NCBI GenBank assembly: GCA_035260545.1
Contig: DATFUZ010000008.1
Location: 1-40,837 of the forward strand
DNA length: 40,837 nt
Direction of reading: 5' to 3'
Origin: DATDDB01 sp035260545
GTDB taxonomy: Bacteria; Pseudomonadota; Gammaproteobacteria; Burkholderiales; Gallionellaceae
Positions 32,588 to 40,837 of this stretch are shown here, one piece after another. The position numbers and the translations under genes are program-made. Positions within the stretch are counted from its first letter, which is position 1. Each line of letters begins with the position of its first letter. The notes under the pieces were generated by a model. The model saw only the letters and a list, made by a program, of their open reading frames with translations. It did not search any database and was not told where the DNA came from.

Positions 32588-35484
32588 TCCCCGGTTTTTT
32601 CCATGTTGTCCAGATAATGCTCGATCTGCGTGACGGCGTCATCCACCGCCCGCTTCGCCTCGGCCGGATGCATGGACTCGCCCCGGCGCGCCGACGCCTC
32701 CAGCGCGGCGCACGCCTCGGCCAGATCATGCGCGCCCACCATGCGGCTGGAGCCCTTCATCCGGTGCGCCGCCCGCTCCACCTCAACCAGGTTTCGCTGT
32801 TCCAGCAGGTCCAGCAGCCGGGCATGATCCTTCACGATGCTGGCGCGAAAATCCCGCAGCACGTCCATGTGCTGCGATGCATCGGGAACCGACAGACTGA
32901 GCACGGTGAAATCGATGGGGCCGCTGCCAGCGGCGGAGGCGACACCAGGCAGGGCCCGGCTCTCAGCCCCGCCCCCCGCCGGATCGCCGATCACAAGACA
33001 CTTCGCCAGCATCGCCTTGAGTTGCGGCAACCCGGTGGGCTTGACCAGCAGCTCGTCCATGCCGGCGGCCTTGCATCGGTCCGATTCGTCGGCGAGCGCG
33101 TTGGCGGTCCAGGCGATGACCGGCGTGCGCGCCAGCCGCATATCCCGCTCCATCCGGCGTATCGCTCGCGTCAGCATATAGCCGTCCATCTCCGGCATGT
33201 GGCAGTCGGTAATGACCGCGGCATAGCCTCCGCGCTGCCACATCTCCAGCGCACGTTCGCCGTTTTCCGCGGTCTGGACGCGCAGGCCGAGAACCTCGAG
33301 CTGCTTGGCCAGCAGATTGCGGTTCACGGGATTGTCGTCCACCGCCAGCACCAGCGGCGCGGCGGTGCCGGCCGCGACCAGCGGGGTGACATTGCGCTGC
33401 TCCACCTCGGGATGCAGCGACGGCAGGGTCTCGCCCGGCGCGCCGGAGATCGGCAGGGTGAGCGTGATGCTGAACGTAGAGCCGCGCCCCGGCGCGCTCT
33501 CCAGGGCGACCTGCCCGTCCATCAACTCGGCCAGACGGCGGCAGATGGCCAGGCCCAGCCCGGTGCCGCCATACATGCGCGCGGTGTCCGGCGTTTCCTG
33601 GCGGAAGCGCTGGAACAGTTGCGCCTGGATTTCTTTCGGAATTCCCGCCCCGGTGTCGCGCACCGAGAAGCGTATGGTCTCGCCGCTTTCGTGCCTCCGC
33701 ACCAGGTCCGCCCGCAGTTCGACTTCGCCCCGCTGCGTGAACTTCAGGGCATTGCTGACGAAGTTGTTCAGCACCTGGGAAAGCCGCAGCGGGTCGGCGA
33801 CATGGGCCGGGCTCAGTTGCGGATCGGCATACTGGCGCAGCACCAGCTCGCGGGTGCTGGCCACGCGCGAATAGGTGTTCACCACGTCGGTCAGCAGGTT
33901 CGGAATGGACGTGGCGCGCAGCGAGAGTTCGAGCTTCCCCTCCTCGATCTTGGACCAGTCCAGGATGTCGCTCACGATGCGCAACAGGCCGCGCGCCGAT
34001 TCCCATGCGGCATCCAGCGTGGCGCGCTGCTCGCTGTCCAGCCGTGTGAGCGAAAGCAGCTCCAGCATGCCCAGCATGCCGGTGAGCGGCGTGCGGATTT
34101 CGTGGCTCATGGTGGCAAGGAAGGAATCCTTGGCGCGATTGGCGAATTCCGCCTTCTCCTTGGCCGCGAACAGATCGCGCTCGATGGTCCTGGCCTCGGT
34201 TACATCGCGCGCGGTGGCGAACATCAGGCCGCCGGGATGCGGCGCGGACACCCACGACAGGGTGCGCCAGGAGCCGTCCTTGTGCCGGTAGCGGTTTTCG
34301 AAGTGCATAACCGATTCACCCGCGTCGACCTGGCGCTGCACCGCGCGCTGCGTGGCCGCCGCGTCGTCGGGATGCACGAAATACATGAAGGGGTGGCTCA
34401 GCATCTCCGCCTCGCTCCAGCCCAGGGCGCGGCTGAAGGCGGGGTTGACGCGCTTGAAGTAGCCGTCAACACTGGATATGCACAGCATGTCGAGCGAGAG
34501 CGCGAAGAAGGCGTTCAACTGCTGCTCGGCCGACTTGCGGGCGGTGATGTCGCGCACGACGCCGATGAAGTGGCGCTGCCCGCCAAGTCCCATCTCGTTC
34601 ACCAGCAGATTGAGGGGGAAACCGCTGCCATCCTTGCGCAGCGCCTGCACCTCGCGCTCCTTGCCGACCACGGCGCCGCCTCCGCCTTCGAGGTAGCGCC
34701 TGAGATAGCCGTCGTGCTCGCTATGGAAAGGCTCACCCATCAACATGTTTATGTTGCGGCCCACAACCTCGGCGGCCGCATAGCCGAACATTTTCTCGGC
34801 CGAAGGGTTGAACGATTCGATCACCCCGCGCTCGCTGATGGTGATGATGCCGTCCGCGACGCTGTCGAACATGGCCTGCGTGCGGGCGGAGCTTCCGCGC
34901 TCCCTTTCGTAGAGGTGCGAAAGTTCATCGTTCGCGGCCTTGAGCTGGGCGCTGGCGGCCGCCACTTCGCGATTGCGCGCGTAGATCTCGGCTTCGGCGC
35001 GCGAGGCCTGCTCGCGCAGTGCTTCGTTGAGCCTGTCCTGCTCCGCGCCTTGCTGCCTGAGGCGCATGAATTCGGTGACGTCCTCGACGCGATGAATGAT
35101 GTAGGCCAGCGCGCCGTCCGGGTTGAGCACGGGCGTATTCAACGGGCTCCAGTAGCGCTCCTCGAAGCCGCCGCCTTCCTCATCCGGTCTGCGGATGTCG
35201 TATTTCTGAACCGGCATGGCGTCGGGCTTGCCCGTCTTGAGCACCCGCCGCAGCGAGGCGTGCAGATTGCGCACTCCCGCCGATGCCGGATCGCCCGGAT
35301 TATCCGGAAATACCGCGAAAAGCTCCCGCGACAGGATATTCTCGCGCCGCGTCATGGTGGCGCGGGCATAGGCATTGCTCAGGCCGACAATGACCAGGCG
35401 GGGATCCAGAACCAGATAGAGATCGGGAGCGCTCTCGAAGAGGATGCGGAAATCGGGGGGCGGACGCTGAATTGTTTCATCCAT
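32584..35484 (-). CDS. Hybrid sensor histidine kinase (PAS3-HisKA-HATPase-REC-Hpt)
   Basis: A 966-residue soluble hybrid kinase. It has three PAS domains (about 13-138, 203-318, 323-435), with a coiled coil at 145-200. HisKA follows with FLATMSHEIRTPLTGMLGML (His461). Then comes the HATPase (NNFVSNALKF, DTGAGIP, GGTGLGLAI), a receiver (AVDDN; TDCHMPEMDG, Asp760; VKPTG) and an Hpt domain (AAHRMKGSSR, His907). No membrane helix is present, so it senses cytoplasmic signals through the PAS domains. A phosphorelay to the coupled REC-EAL protein is the likely route to c-di-GMP breakdown. ATG 35484 is preferred, with GGGAGG nine bases upstream; a TTG six bases earlier is less likely. Confidence 0.92.
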   Translation of the reverse strand: MDETIQRPPPDFRILFESAPDLYLVLDPRLVIVGLSNAYARATMTRRENILSRELFAVFPDNPGDPASAGVRNLHASLRRVLKTGKPDAMPVQKYDIRRPDEEGGGFEERYWSPLNTPVLNPDGALAYIIHRVEDVTEFMRLRQQGAEQDRLNEALREQASRAEAEIYARNREVAAASAQLKAANDELSHLYERERGSSARTQAMFDSVADGIITISERGVIESFNPSAEKMFGYAAAEVVGRNINMLMGEPFHSEHDGYLRRYLEGGGGAVVGKEREVQALRKDGSGFPLNLLVNEMGLGGQRHFIGVVRDITARKSAEQQLNAFFALSLDMLCISSVDGYFKRVNPAFSRALGWSEAEMLSHPFMYFVHPDDAAATQRAVQRQVDAGESVMHFENRYRHKDGSWRTLSWVSAPHPGGLMFATARDVTEARTIERDLFAAKEKAEFANRAKDSFLATMSHEIRTPLTGMLGMLELLSLTRLDSEQRATLDAAWESARGLLRIVSDILDWSKIEEGKLELSLRATSIPNLLTDVVNTYSRVASTRELVLRQYADPQLSPAHVADPLRLSQVLNNFVSNALKFTQRGEVELRADLVRRHESGETIRFSVRDTGAGIPKEIQAQLFQRFRQETPDTARMYGGTGLGLAICRRLAELMDGQVALESAPGRGSTFSITLTLPISGAPGETLPSLHPEVEQRNVTPLVAAGTAAPLVLAVDDNPVNRNLLAKQLEVLGLRVQTAENGERALEMWQRGGYAAVITDCHMPEMDGYMLTRAIRRMERDMRLARTPVIAWTANALADESDRCKAAGMDELLVKPTGLPQLKAMLAKCLVIGDPAGGGAESRALPGVASAAGSGPIDFTVLSLSVPDASQHMDVLRDFRASIVKDHARLLDLLEQRNLVEVERAAHRMKGSSRMVGAHDLAEACAALEASARRGESMHPAEAKRAVDDAVTQIEHYLDNMEKTGE

Positions 35485-36486
35485 CGGCAACTGCCTCCCT
35501 CAGGTCGACCCGCCGGCTCGATCGACAGTGCGCATGGTTCGGACGGACAGATACGGCATGGCGCCCATGCCCTGCAACCCGGATTCGGCGCGGGCTGCGA
35601 TTGCCATCAGACACAGGGGAGCCGCGCGCGTCCGGCGCCGGATCATCACCTGCCCGAGTCAAGGCGCATACTCGCGCAACAGGGCCGAACGCCGCCAGCG
35701 GCGGCAGCGCCAGCGGGTATCGCGATCTGATGAGGCGCGGCCATACCATGATCTTTCCCTTTGTCCCGCGGAGCAGCTTTCTTCCGCAGTCTTGGAATAC
35801 GCCATGTATAACATGCAGGCGCGAGTGCGGACAATACGTGGAAACCGCTAGCCCGGAATCATCCTGGCCCTGTTTCTGCACAGGCTCGGACGCCCTGGGG
35901 AACTCCGCGACCCCGCATTCGGGCCGCCCCTCCTTCCGGGTCATGAACGGCGGCGAGGAATTCGTCGAATGACTCGGCCGCAACGACCCCTGCCCCTGCC
36001 ACTCCGCGCGCCGATTTCAGGAACTGCTGCATGCGGAGCGGGCTTTATGACGGCGCGGGCCGGGACTACTTCTTTCAGCCAGGCGTCACTGGGAAGTTGG
36101 GCTTCCCGGTGCCTTCTGCCTCCGCGCGATGCGGGTGCACACCAACTTGCGCGGTTTGCCGTGCGCTGCGGCGTGCGCCTTTCCACCCTGGGCAATCAAG
36201 GCGGCGAGGTGGGGTTCTGCCGTGCTTGCGAGAGCGGATAAGTTTCAGCCATGGCGTGGTGATGGAGCCGGAAAGATTGGGGGCTATTGACATTGAGATC
36301 ATTGATGGCGAAAGCAGGGCCAAGCGTGAACCCTGTGCCGGTGGCGCCCGCAAATCCCGTGCGGCCCGTCTCCCTCACCCGTATGTACGACCCTCTGCAC
36401 GATGCGTCATGGCGCTGGCATCCGCTACGGAAGTGCGCTAGGATGCGGGCGCGAACACGCATCCGCCCAAAAGGGGGCGACGGTCC
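35485..36486. other. Long divergent gap without recognisable gene
   Basis: About one kilobase between the divergent kinase and GGDEF-EAL genes. Several open frames exist but none has a family resemblance, start signals or consistent codon use. A 10-bp hairpin (CACTGGGAAG / CTTCCCGGTG, 36087-36111) is visible, along with GGATGCG / CGCATCC at 36442-36465 and CGCCC / GGGCG just after. A c-di-GMP (GEMM) riboswitch was looked for and not found. It may hold promoters and regulatory RNA; nothing is proven. Confidence 0.4.
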
Positions 36487-36645
36487 ATGAGGCATCCGGC
36501 CAGCACGCATGCGAAGACATGCGGCCAATGCCATAAAGACCAGAGGGGCACAGGGCCATATTGTGCGGCCAACCTCCCCGGCATCTGCAATCCGCACCCT
36601 GTTACCCATGCAGGGCGAGTGGAGTTTGTACTTTGCACGGCGTAA
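36487..36645 (+). CDS. Candidate 52-residue cysteine-rich ORF
   Basis: ATG 36487, with GGGGG about ten bases upstream, encodes MRHPASTHAKTCGQCHKDQR and so on. Cysteines at 12, 15, 26, 34 and 50 include a CGQCH (C12-x2-C15-H16) and an ICNPH segment (C34-x2-H37), resembling either a haem-attachment motif or a zinc knuckle. There is no signal peptide, which weakens the haem idea. It ends 50 bases before the GGDEF-EAL gene. It could be chance in GC-rich sequence. Confidence 0.25.
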   Translation: MRHPASTHAKTCGQCHKDQRGTGPYCAANLPGICNPHPVTHAGRVEFVLCTA

Positions 36646-36695
36646 CGCGACGCGGCAAGAAGGGGCATGGGTGGCTTGGACTATAACAAGAACGC

Positions 36696-39482
36696 ATGAT
36701 GGCCCACGATACAATTTCGGCATCCGAACTGCAGCGCCTGCTGATCCAGGACGCACCTATCGCTTTCGCGGTGTTCGACCGCGACATCCGCTACCTCATG
36801 GCCACACGCCGCTGGCTGGAGTTGCATGAGCTCACCGAACATGAAGTGACCGGCCGCAGCCATCAAGAACTGTTTCCCGCCACGCCCGAACCCTGGAAGC
36901 ATTTTCCCACCCGCGCGCTGGCGGGCGAATGCATCGCGTTCGAAAACCACGTTGCGGCGCCTGCCGGCGCGCGGTCCGCGCTGCTGCGCTGGAAAATGAA
37001 GCCGTGGCATACCTGCACCGGCGCGATAGGCGGCATCATCGTCGCCGCGGAGGATGTCACCCTCGAGAGACATCACGAGCGCATGCTGATGGAGAGCATG
37101 CTTCAACTGGACGAGGCGCAGGCGCTCGCCCATGTCGGCTTCTGGCAGGTGGACCTGAGGACGGGCGCGGCCACCTGGTCGGACGAAAGCTTCCGCATCT
37201 TCGGCTATGCGCCCGGCAGTTTCCAGCCTACCGTGCAATCGTATTTCGACGCCCTGCCGCCGGACGAGTTGCCGCGCGTCATGTCCACGAGCCGCGAGAT
37301 CGAGGCCGGAGGATACGGCGAGCTGGAGCACCGCATCGCCCGTCCGGATGGCTCGATCCGCCATGTGCTGGCTTCCATGCGCGGAGAAAACGATGCCGCC
37401 GGCAAGCTGGTCCGCATCACCGGCTCGGTGCAGGACATCACCGAGCGCAAGCGCGAACAGCGCCAGATGGAGTTGATGAAGTTTTCGGCGGATCATCTCT
37501 CGGACTGCGTGAGCTGGTCCGGCCGCGATGCGCGCCTGCTCTATGTGAACGACGCCTTCTGCCGCTCCCTGGGCTACAGCCGGGAGGAGATGCTGAAGAT
37601 GCGCATCACCGACTTCGACCCCGACTATCCGCCCGAGCTGTGGCCGCAGCACTGGGAAGACCTCAAGCGCCACGGCTCGCTCACCTTCGAATCGCGCCAT
37701 GTCGCGAAGGACGGCACCCTCATCCCGGTCGAGGTCAACGTCAATTACATCAAATTCGGCGACGAGGAATACAACTGCGCCTATGTGCGCAACATCGCCC
37801 AGCGCAAGCAGGCCGAAGAGCAGCTCAAGCTCGCCGCGCTGGTGTTCGACAACGCCGGCGAGGGCGTGCTCGTCACCGACGAGCATAACCGCATCATCGC
37901 CGCCAATCCCGCCTTCACCGAGATCACCGGCTACGCTCTGGATGAGGTCATGGGCAAGAACCCCAAGATCTTCCAGTCCGGGCGGCACGACGATGCGTTC
38001 TACCAGGCGATGTGGGCGGGCATCGAAGAGGAAAATTTCTGGCAGGGCGAGATCTGGGACCGCAAGAAGAATGGCGAGCTGCACGCAAAGATGCTCACCA
38101 TCAGCGCCATCCGCCATCCCGGCGGCATCGCCCATCGCTATGTGGCGCTGTTCGCCGACATCACCGAGCGCAAGCAGTCCGAGGAGGCGATCTGGCGGCA
38201 CGCCAACTACGACGGCCTCACCGGCCTGCCCAACCGCCAGATGCTGCGCGACCGCCTGGAACTGGAAGCCCGCAAGTCCACGCGCACCGGCAATCCCATG
38301 GCGCTCATGCTGATCGACCTCGACCGGTTCAAGGACGTGAACGATTCCCTGGGGCACCACTGGGGCGATACGCTGCTGGTCGACGCCGCGCAGCGCATCA
38401 GCAGTTGCGTGCGCGAATCGGATACGGTGGCGCGGCTGGGCGGCGACGAGTTCGTGATCCTGCTGGGTGACCTGGATGAAGCGCTCAGCATAGACCGCGT
38501 GGCGGACGACCTGATCGCCCGCCTGTCAGCGCCCTTCCGCCTGGGCGCGGACGAGATCTACATCACGGCCAGCATCGGCATCTCTCTCTATCCCACCGAC
38601 TCGCCCGACCTCACCGAACTGCTCAAGAACGCGGACCAGGCCATGTATTCGGCCAAGAATGCGGGGCGCAACCGCTACCATTTCTTCACCCCCGACATGC
38701 AGGAATCGGCGCAGAGGCGCCTGCGCCTGGCCAGCGACCTCCACACCGCGCTTGCCGCCGATCAGTTCGTGGTCTACTACCAGCCCATCGTCGAGCTGGC
38801 CACCGGCGCCATTCGCAAGGCCGAGGCCCTGCTGCGCTGGCGCCATCCGGAAAAGGGGATGATCGACCCCTCCGATTTCGTGCCGATTGCGGAAGACACC
38901 GGCCTCATCATTCCCATCGACGACCGCGTGTTCCGCGAGGCGGTGGAACGCACACGGCACTGGCGCGCCGCCTTTCACGAAGCGTTCCAGATCAGCGTCA
39001 ACGCCTCGCCCCTGCATTTCCACCTCGCCGAGTCCCGCCACTCTTCGTGGCCTGATTTCCTGCGCCAGCAGGGCGTGCCAGGTTCGGCAATCACCATCGA
39101 GATCACCGAACGGCTGCTGATGGGCGCGGAGCAGGCCGTGAAAGACCGTCTGCTGGGCTACCACAACCTGGGCGTGGAAATCGCCATTGATGATTTCGGC
39201 ACCGGCTATTCCTCGCTGGCCTACATCCGCGATTTCGACGTGGACTACCTCAAGATCGACCGTTCCTTCGTCTCCAACATCGTCACCGACAAGGGCAACC
39301 AGGCCCTGTGCGAGGCGATGATCGTGATGGCGCACAAGCTGGGGATGCGCGTAGTCGCCGAAGGCGTGGAGAGCGCCGCGCAGCGCGACCTGCTGCGCGA
39401 GATCGGCTGCGACTACGCCCAGGGCTACCTGTTTTCCCGGCCCCTGCCCGCACCGCAATTCGAGGAACTGCTACGGCTCTGA
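36696..39482 (+). CDS. PAS4-GGDEF-EAL protein
   Basis: A 928-residue soluble protein. Four PAS domains occupy about 10-125, 140-255, 262-372 and 380-495; the second has VGFWQVDLRTGAATWSDESF (PAS_3 type) and is followed by repeated ITERK linkers. GGDEF spans about 505-660 (GGDEF 582-586; RxxD inhibitory site RESD from 573). The EAL domain covers about 670-925 (EALLRW from 710; VNASPLHFH; EITERLL; DDFGTGYSSL; KIDRSFV; VVAEGVE). All motifs for both synthesis and hydrolysis are present. ATG 36696 lacks a strong ribosome site; a second ATG follows directly. It is read away from the kinase gene across the long gap. Confidence 0.92.
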   Translation: MMAHDTISASELQRLLIQDAPIAFAVFDRDIRYLMATRRWLELHELTEHEVTGRSHQELFPATPEPWKHFPTRALAGECIAFENHVAAPAGARSALLRWKMKPWHTCTGAIGGIIVAAEDVTLERHHERMLMESMLQLDEAQALAHVGFWQVDLRTGAATWSDESFRIFGYAPGSFQPTVQSYFDALPPDELPRVMSTSREIEAGGYGELEHRIARPDGSIRHVLASMRGENDAAGKLVRITGSVQDITERKREQRQMELMKFSADHLSDCVSWSGRDARLLYVNDAFCRSLGYSREEMLKMRITDFDPDYPPELWPQHWEDLKRHGSLTFESRHVAKDGTLIPVEVNVNYIKFGDEEYNCAYVRNIAQRKQAEEQLKLAALVFDNAGEGVLVTDEHNRIIAANPAFTEITGYALDEVMGKNPKIFQSGRHDDAFYQAMWAGIEEENFWQGEIWDRKKNGELHAKMLTISAIRHPGGIAHRYVALFADITERKQSEEAIWRHANYDGLTGLPNRQMLRDRLELEARKSTRTGNPMALMLIDLDRFKDVNDSLGHHWGDTLLVDAAQRISSCVRESDTVARLGGDEFVILLGDLDEALSIDRVADDLIARLSAPFRLGADEIYITASIGISLYPTDSPDLTELLKNADQAMYSAKNAGRNRYHFFTPDMQESAQRRLRLASDLHTALAADQFVVYYQPIVELATGAIRKAEALLRWRHPEKGMIDPSDFVPIAEDTGLIIPIDDRVFREAVERTRHWRAAFHEAFQISVNASPLHFHLAESRHSSWPDFLRQQGVPGSAITIEITERLLMGAEQAVKDRLLGYHNLGVEIAIDDFGTGYSSLAYIRDFDVDYLKIDRSFVSNIVTDKGNQALCEAMIVMAHKLGMRVVAEGVESAAQRDLLREIGCDYAQGYLFSRPLPAPQFEELLRL

Positions 39483-39490
39483 GCGGCGCC

Positions 39491-39690
39491 GTGCATGGAT
39501 TCAGCAACGCGGGCGGCGTTACGGTGCGGGCGCTGGTGGTCAATACGCCGGACATCGGAGCGGAGTTCTTCCGCGAAACGCGGCACGATCATCAACGCTG
39601 GCGGGCCCGCCCGACAAGGCGAAACTCGTGGCGGCGATGCAGAAATTCGGACTCACGCTGGCCGCGCCACGGTTGGAAAATCCGGCGTAA
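39491..39690 (+). pseudogene. Decayed cupin-domain protein remnant
   Basis: Three reading frames in succession give HGFSNAGGVTVRALVVNTPD then EFFRE, then TIINAGGP, then PDKAKLVAAMQKFGLTLAAP and a stop at 39688. Together these reproduce the C-terminal part of a common single-domain cupin family (F-F-R-E-x-x-x-I-I-N-A-G-G-P-P-D-K-A-K-L). Two frameshifts and the lack of the N-terminal metal-binding half show that it is a fossil. The remaining part of the gap up to 40045 contains only the palindrome at 39699. Confidence 0.6.
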
Positions 39691-39698
39691 TCACATGC

Positions 39699-39720
39699 AA
39701 TTACGTGCTACCACGTAATT
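39699..39720. terminator. Inverted repeat AATTACGTG-CTAC-CACGTAATT
   Basis: A perfect 9-bp stem with a four-base loop directly after the cupin remnant, 217 bases past the GGDEF-EAL gene. The AT-rich ends allow a weak terminator; an operator is also possible. Position and form only. Confidence 0.35.
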
Positions 39721-40045
39721 TATGCCCCTATCTGCTCTGATAGTTGACAAGCCCCAGACCGCGGAGTAGCTTGCTTTTCACGGCTCGGCTTGACGATGGA
39801 ACCTGCGCGGCTTCGGCTTGCGCCGGTCCGCCAGGCTCGGCCCCGGAAGACCTGGAAATCAACCGGCAAGCCGCCGGCTATCGGCGCACCGTGCCGCCTG
39901 CCGTCGGCAGCGTCTGTTGAACACGGGAGCGTTGCAGCAGCGGCATCCCTTAGACCGCACACGTTCCGGCGCCATGCCGCCATGCTTCCTGCACCGCCAG
40001 GCGTTTGCCCGTCCAGCGAACGCACATTGCCCAAGGAGGCCCTGA

Positions 40046-40837
40046 ATGTCGAACAGCACAACCGCAAGTGTGGATCTCCCCGGCGCCGGGAAAAAACTGG
40101 CGCAGTCGCCGCAGGCCCGCGCCCTGACGGGTCCGGTGCGGCCGCTTGTCTCGGCGCTTTCGGCGATCGCCATTTCCGGCGCGCTGGTCGCCACCATCTT
40201 CCTCACCAAGCTCAACATGGAGTGGATCACCTTCCTGGCCGGCATCCTGGTGGCGGCGCTGCTCGCCGAGGCCACCCGCCTTTCGCGCGCGGAATGGGCG
40301 CTGATGCGGCGCACGGCACAGCTCGGCGCGACGAGGGACAAACTGGAAAAGGAAACCCGGGCACGCAGGAATGCGGAGGCGCACCTCTCCTCCGCGCAGC
40401 CGCGCCTGCACCTGATCGACGACGTGCTGCCGACCATGGTGCTGTTCGCCGACACCGACGGGCGCTGCCGCTACCATAACCACGCCGCCCGCAACGGGCT
40501 GCTGCTCCGCCGCGAGCAGATCGATGGCATGCACCTGAACGAGGTGCTCGGCCCCATGGTGTATCAGGAGATTTCCGCCTATGTGCGGCAAGCGCTGGCC
40601 GGACAGACCGTAAAATACTACCGTAACCAGAAACTGGGCGAGGGCTCCGTGCGCAAGCTGGGCGTGATGCATGTGCCGCAATATGCGGAAGGCGGCAGGG
40701 TCACCGGCTTCTATATGCTGATGGACGACGTGACGGAACACGCGGAGGTGCTGGCGCCGATCCCGGCTGCGGCGCCCGCCGCAGTTGCGGCGCAACCGGG
40801 GCAACTCGCCACCCCCGCCGCAGCCCCCGCGCCTGCG
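40046..40837 (+). CDS. Membrane-anchored PAS protein (cut by window end)
   Basis: An open frame of 264 codons reaches the window edge without a stop. The start ATG has an ideal AAGGAGG site. Two membrane helices (about 33-54 and 59-78) are followed by a coiled-coil region (RDKLEKETRARRNAEAHLSS) and a PAS domain of the PAS_4 type (about 120-235: LIDDVLPTMVLFADTDGRCR, then YHNHAARNGLL, GFYMLMDDVTEHAEV). An alanine/proline-rich linker begins at the edge, so a further output domain, possibly a kinase or GGDEF, is likely beyond it. Cytoplasmic signalling from the inner membrane is inferred. Confidence 0.75.
   Translation, partial: MSNSTTASVDLPGAGKKLAQSPQARALTGPVRPLVSALSAIAISGALVATIFLTKLNMEWITFLAGILVAALLAEATRLSRAEWALMRRTAQLGATRDKLEKETRARRNAEAHLSSAQPRLHLIDDVLPTMVLFADTDGRCRYHNHAARNGLLLRREQIDGMHLNEVLGPMVYQEISAYVRQALAGQTVKYYRNQKLGEGSVRKLGVMHVPQYAEGGRVTGFYMLMDDVTEHAEVLAPIPAAAPAAVAAQPGQLATPAAAPAPA

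Noticed and set aside
35485..36486. Possible c-di-GMP (GEMM) riboswitch upstream of the GGDEF-EAL gene
   Set aside because: The conserved GEMM pieces (GCAAACC, GACGCAAAG and the GGGTTACC-like end) are not present in the gap.

Overview
The window looks like chromosomal DNA of a GC-rich (low-to-mid 60s % by eye) Gram-negative proteobacterium, most probably a betaproteobacterium. Supporting signs are an osmoregulated periplasmic glucan pair (opgH/opgD), DUF3079 and DUF3565 proteins, many Sec and lipoprotein signal peptides, several REP families with a RAYT transposase remnant, and a heavy c-di-GMP gene load. No rRNA, tRNA, CRISPR array, phage module or complete insertion sequence was found. The genus cannot be named from the sequence alone.

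Region 1 (1-5300) is read on the minus strand and looks acquired: an unknown protein, a HEAT-repeat protein whose stop codon sits in an attC-like half site, and a P-type proton-pump-like ATPase. All three genes have the same 15-bp motif about 110-140 bp upstream once a 245-bp RAYT/REP insertion upstream of the first gene is discounted. Region 2 (5300-12600) has small secreted or membrane proteins (ankyrin repeats, DUF2059-like, MAPEG, an MscS channel), a duplicated and REP-truncated DUF3079 gene, and REP elements.

Region 3 (12600-16950) is opgH-opgD on the minus strand, with an unusual 40-bp perfect palindrome and a second related site between it and the divergent gene. Region 4 (16940-22570) is housekeeping and envelope genes: lipoproteins, a glutathione S-transferase, a CxxCH protein, a SUMF1-domain protein and DUF2007.

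Region 5 (22700-40837) is dominated by signalling: a PAS-PAS-GGDEF cyclase, a globin-coupled GGDEF-EAL protein, a hybrid kinase with a REC-EAL partner in one operon, a PAS4-GGDEF-EAL protein, and a membrane PAS protein cut by the window end. Between them lie an SQR-like flavoprotein, glycerol kinase and a VIT-like membrane protein. Two cyclase-type and one EAL-only output, fed by haem, PAS and phosphorelay inputs, suggest that local control of c-di-GMP by redox, oxygen or envelope cues is the main theme; that link is inference. I found no clear new defence or mobile system. The most unusual signals are small: the RAYT insertion with an empty-site copy, the shared upstream motif, the attC-like end, the opgH-side palindromes, and the cysteine tail on the globin sensor.
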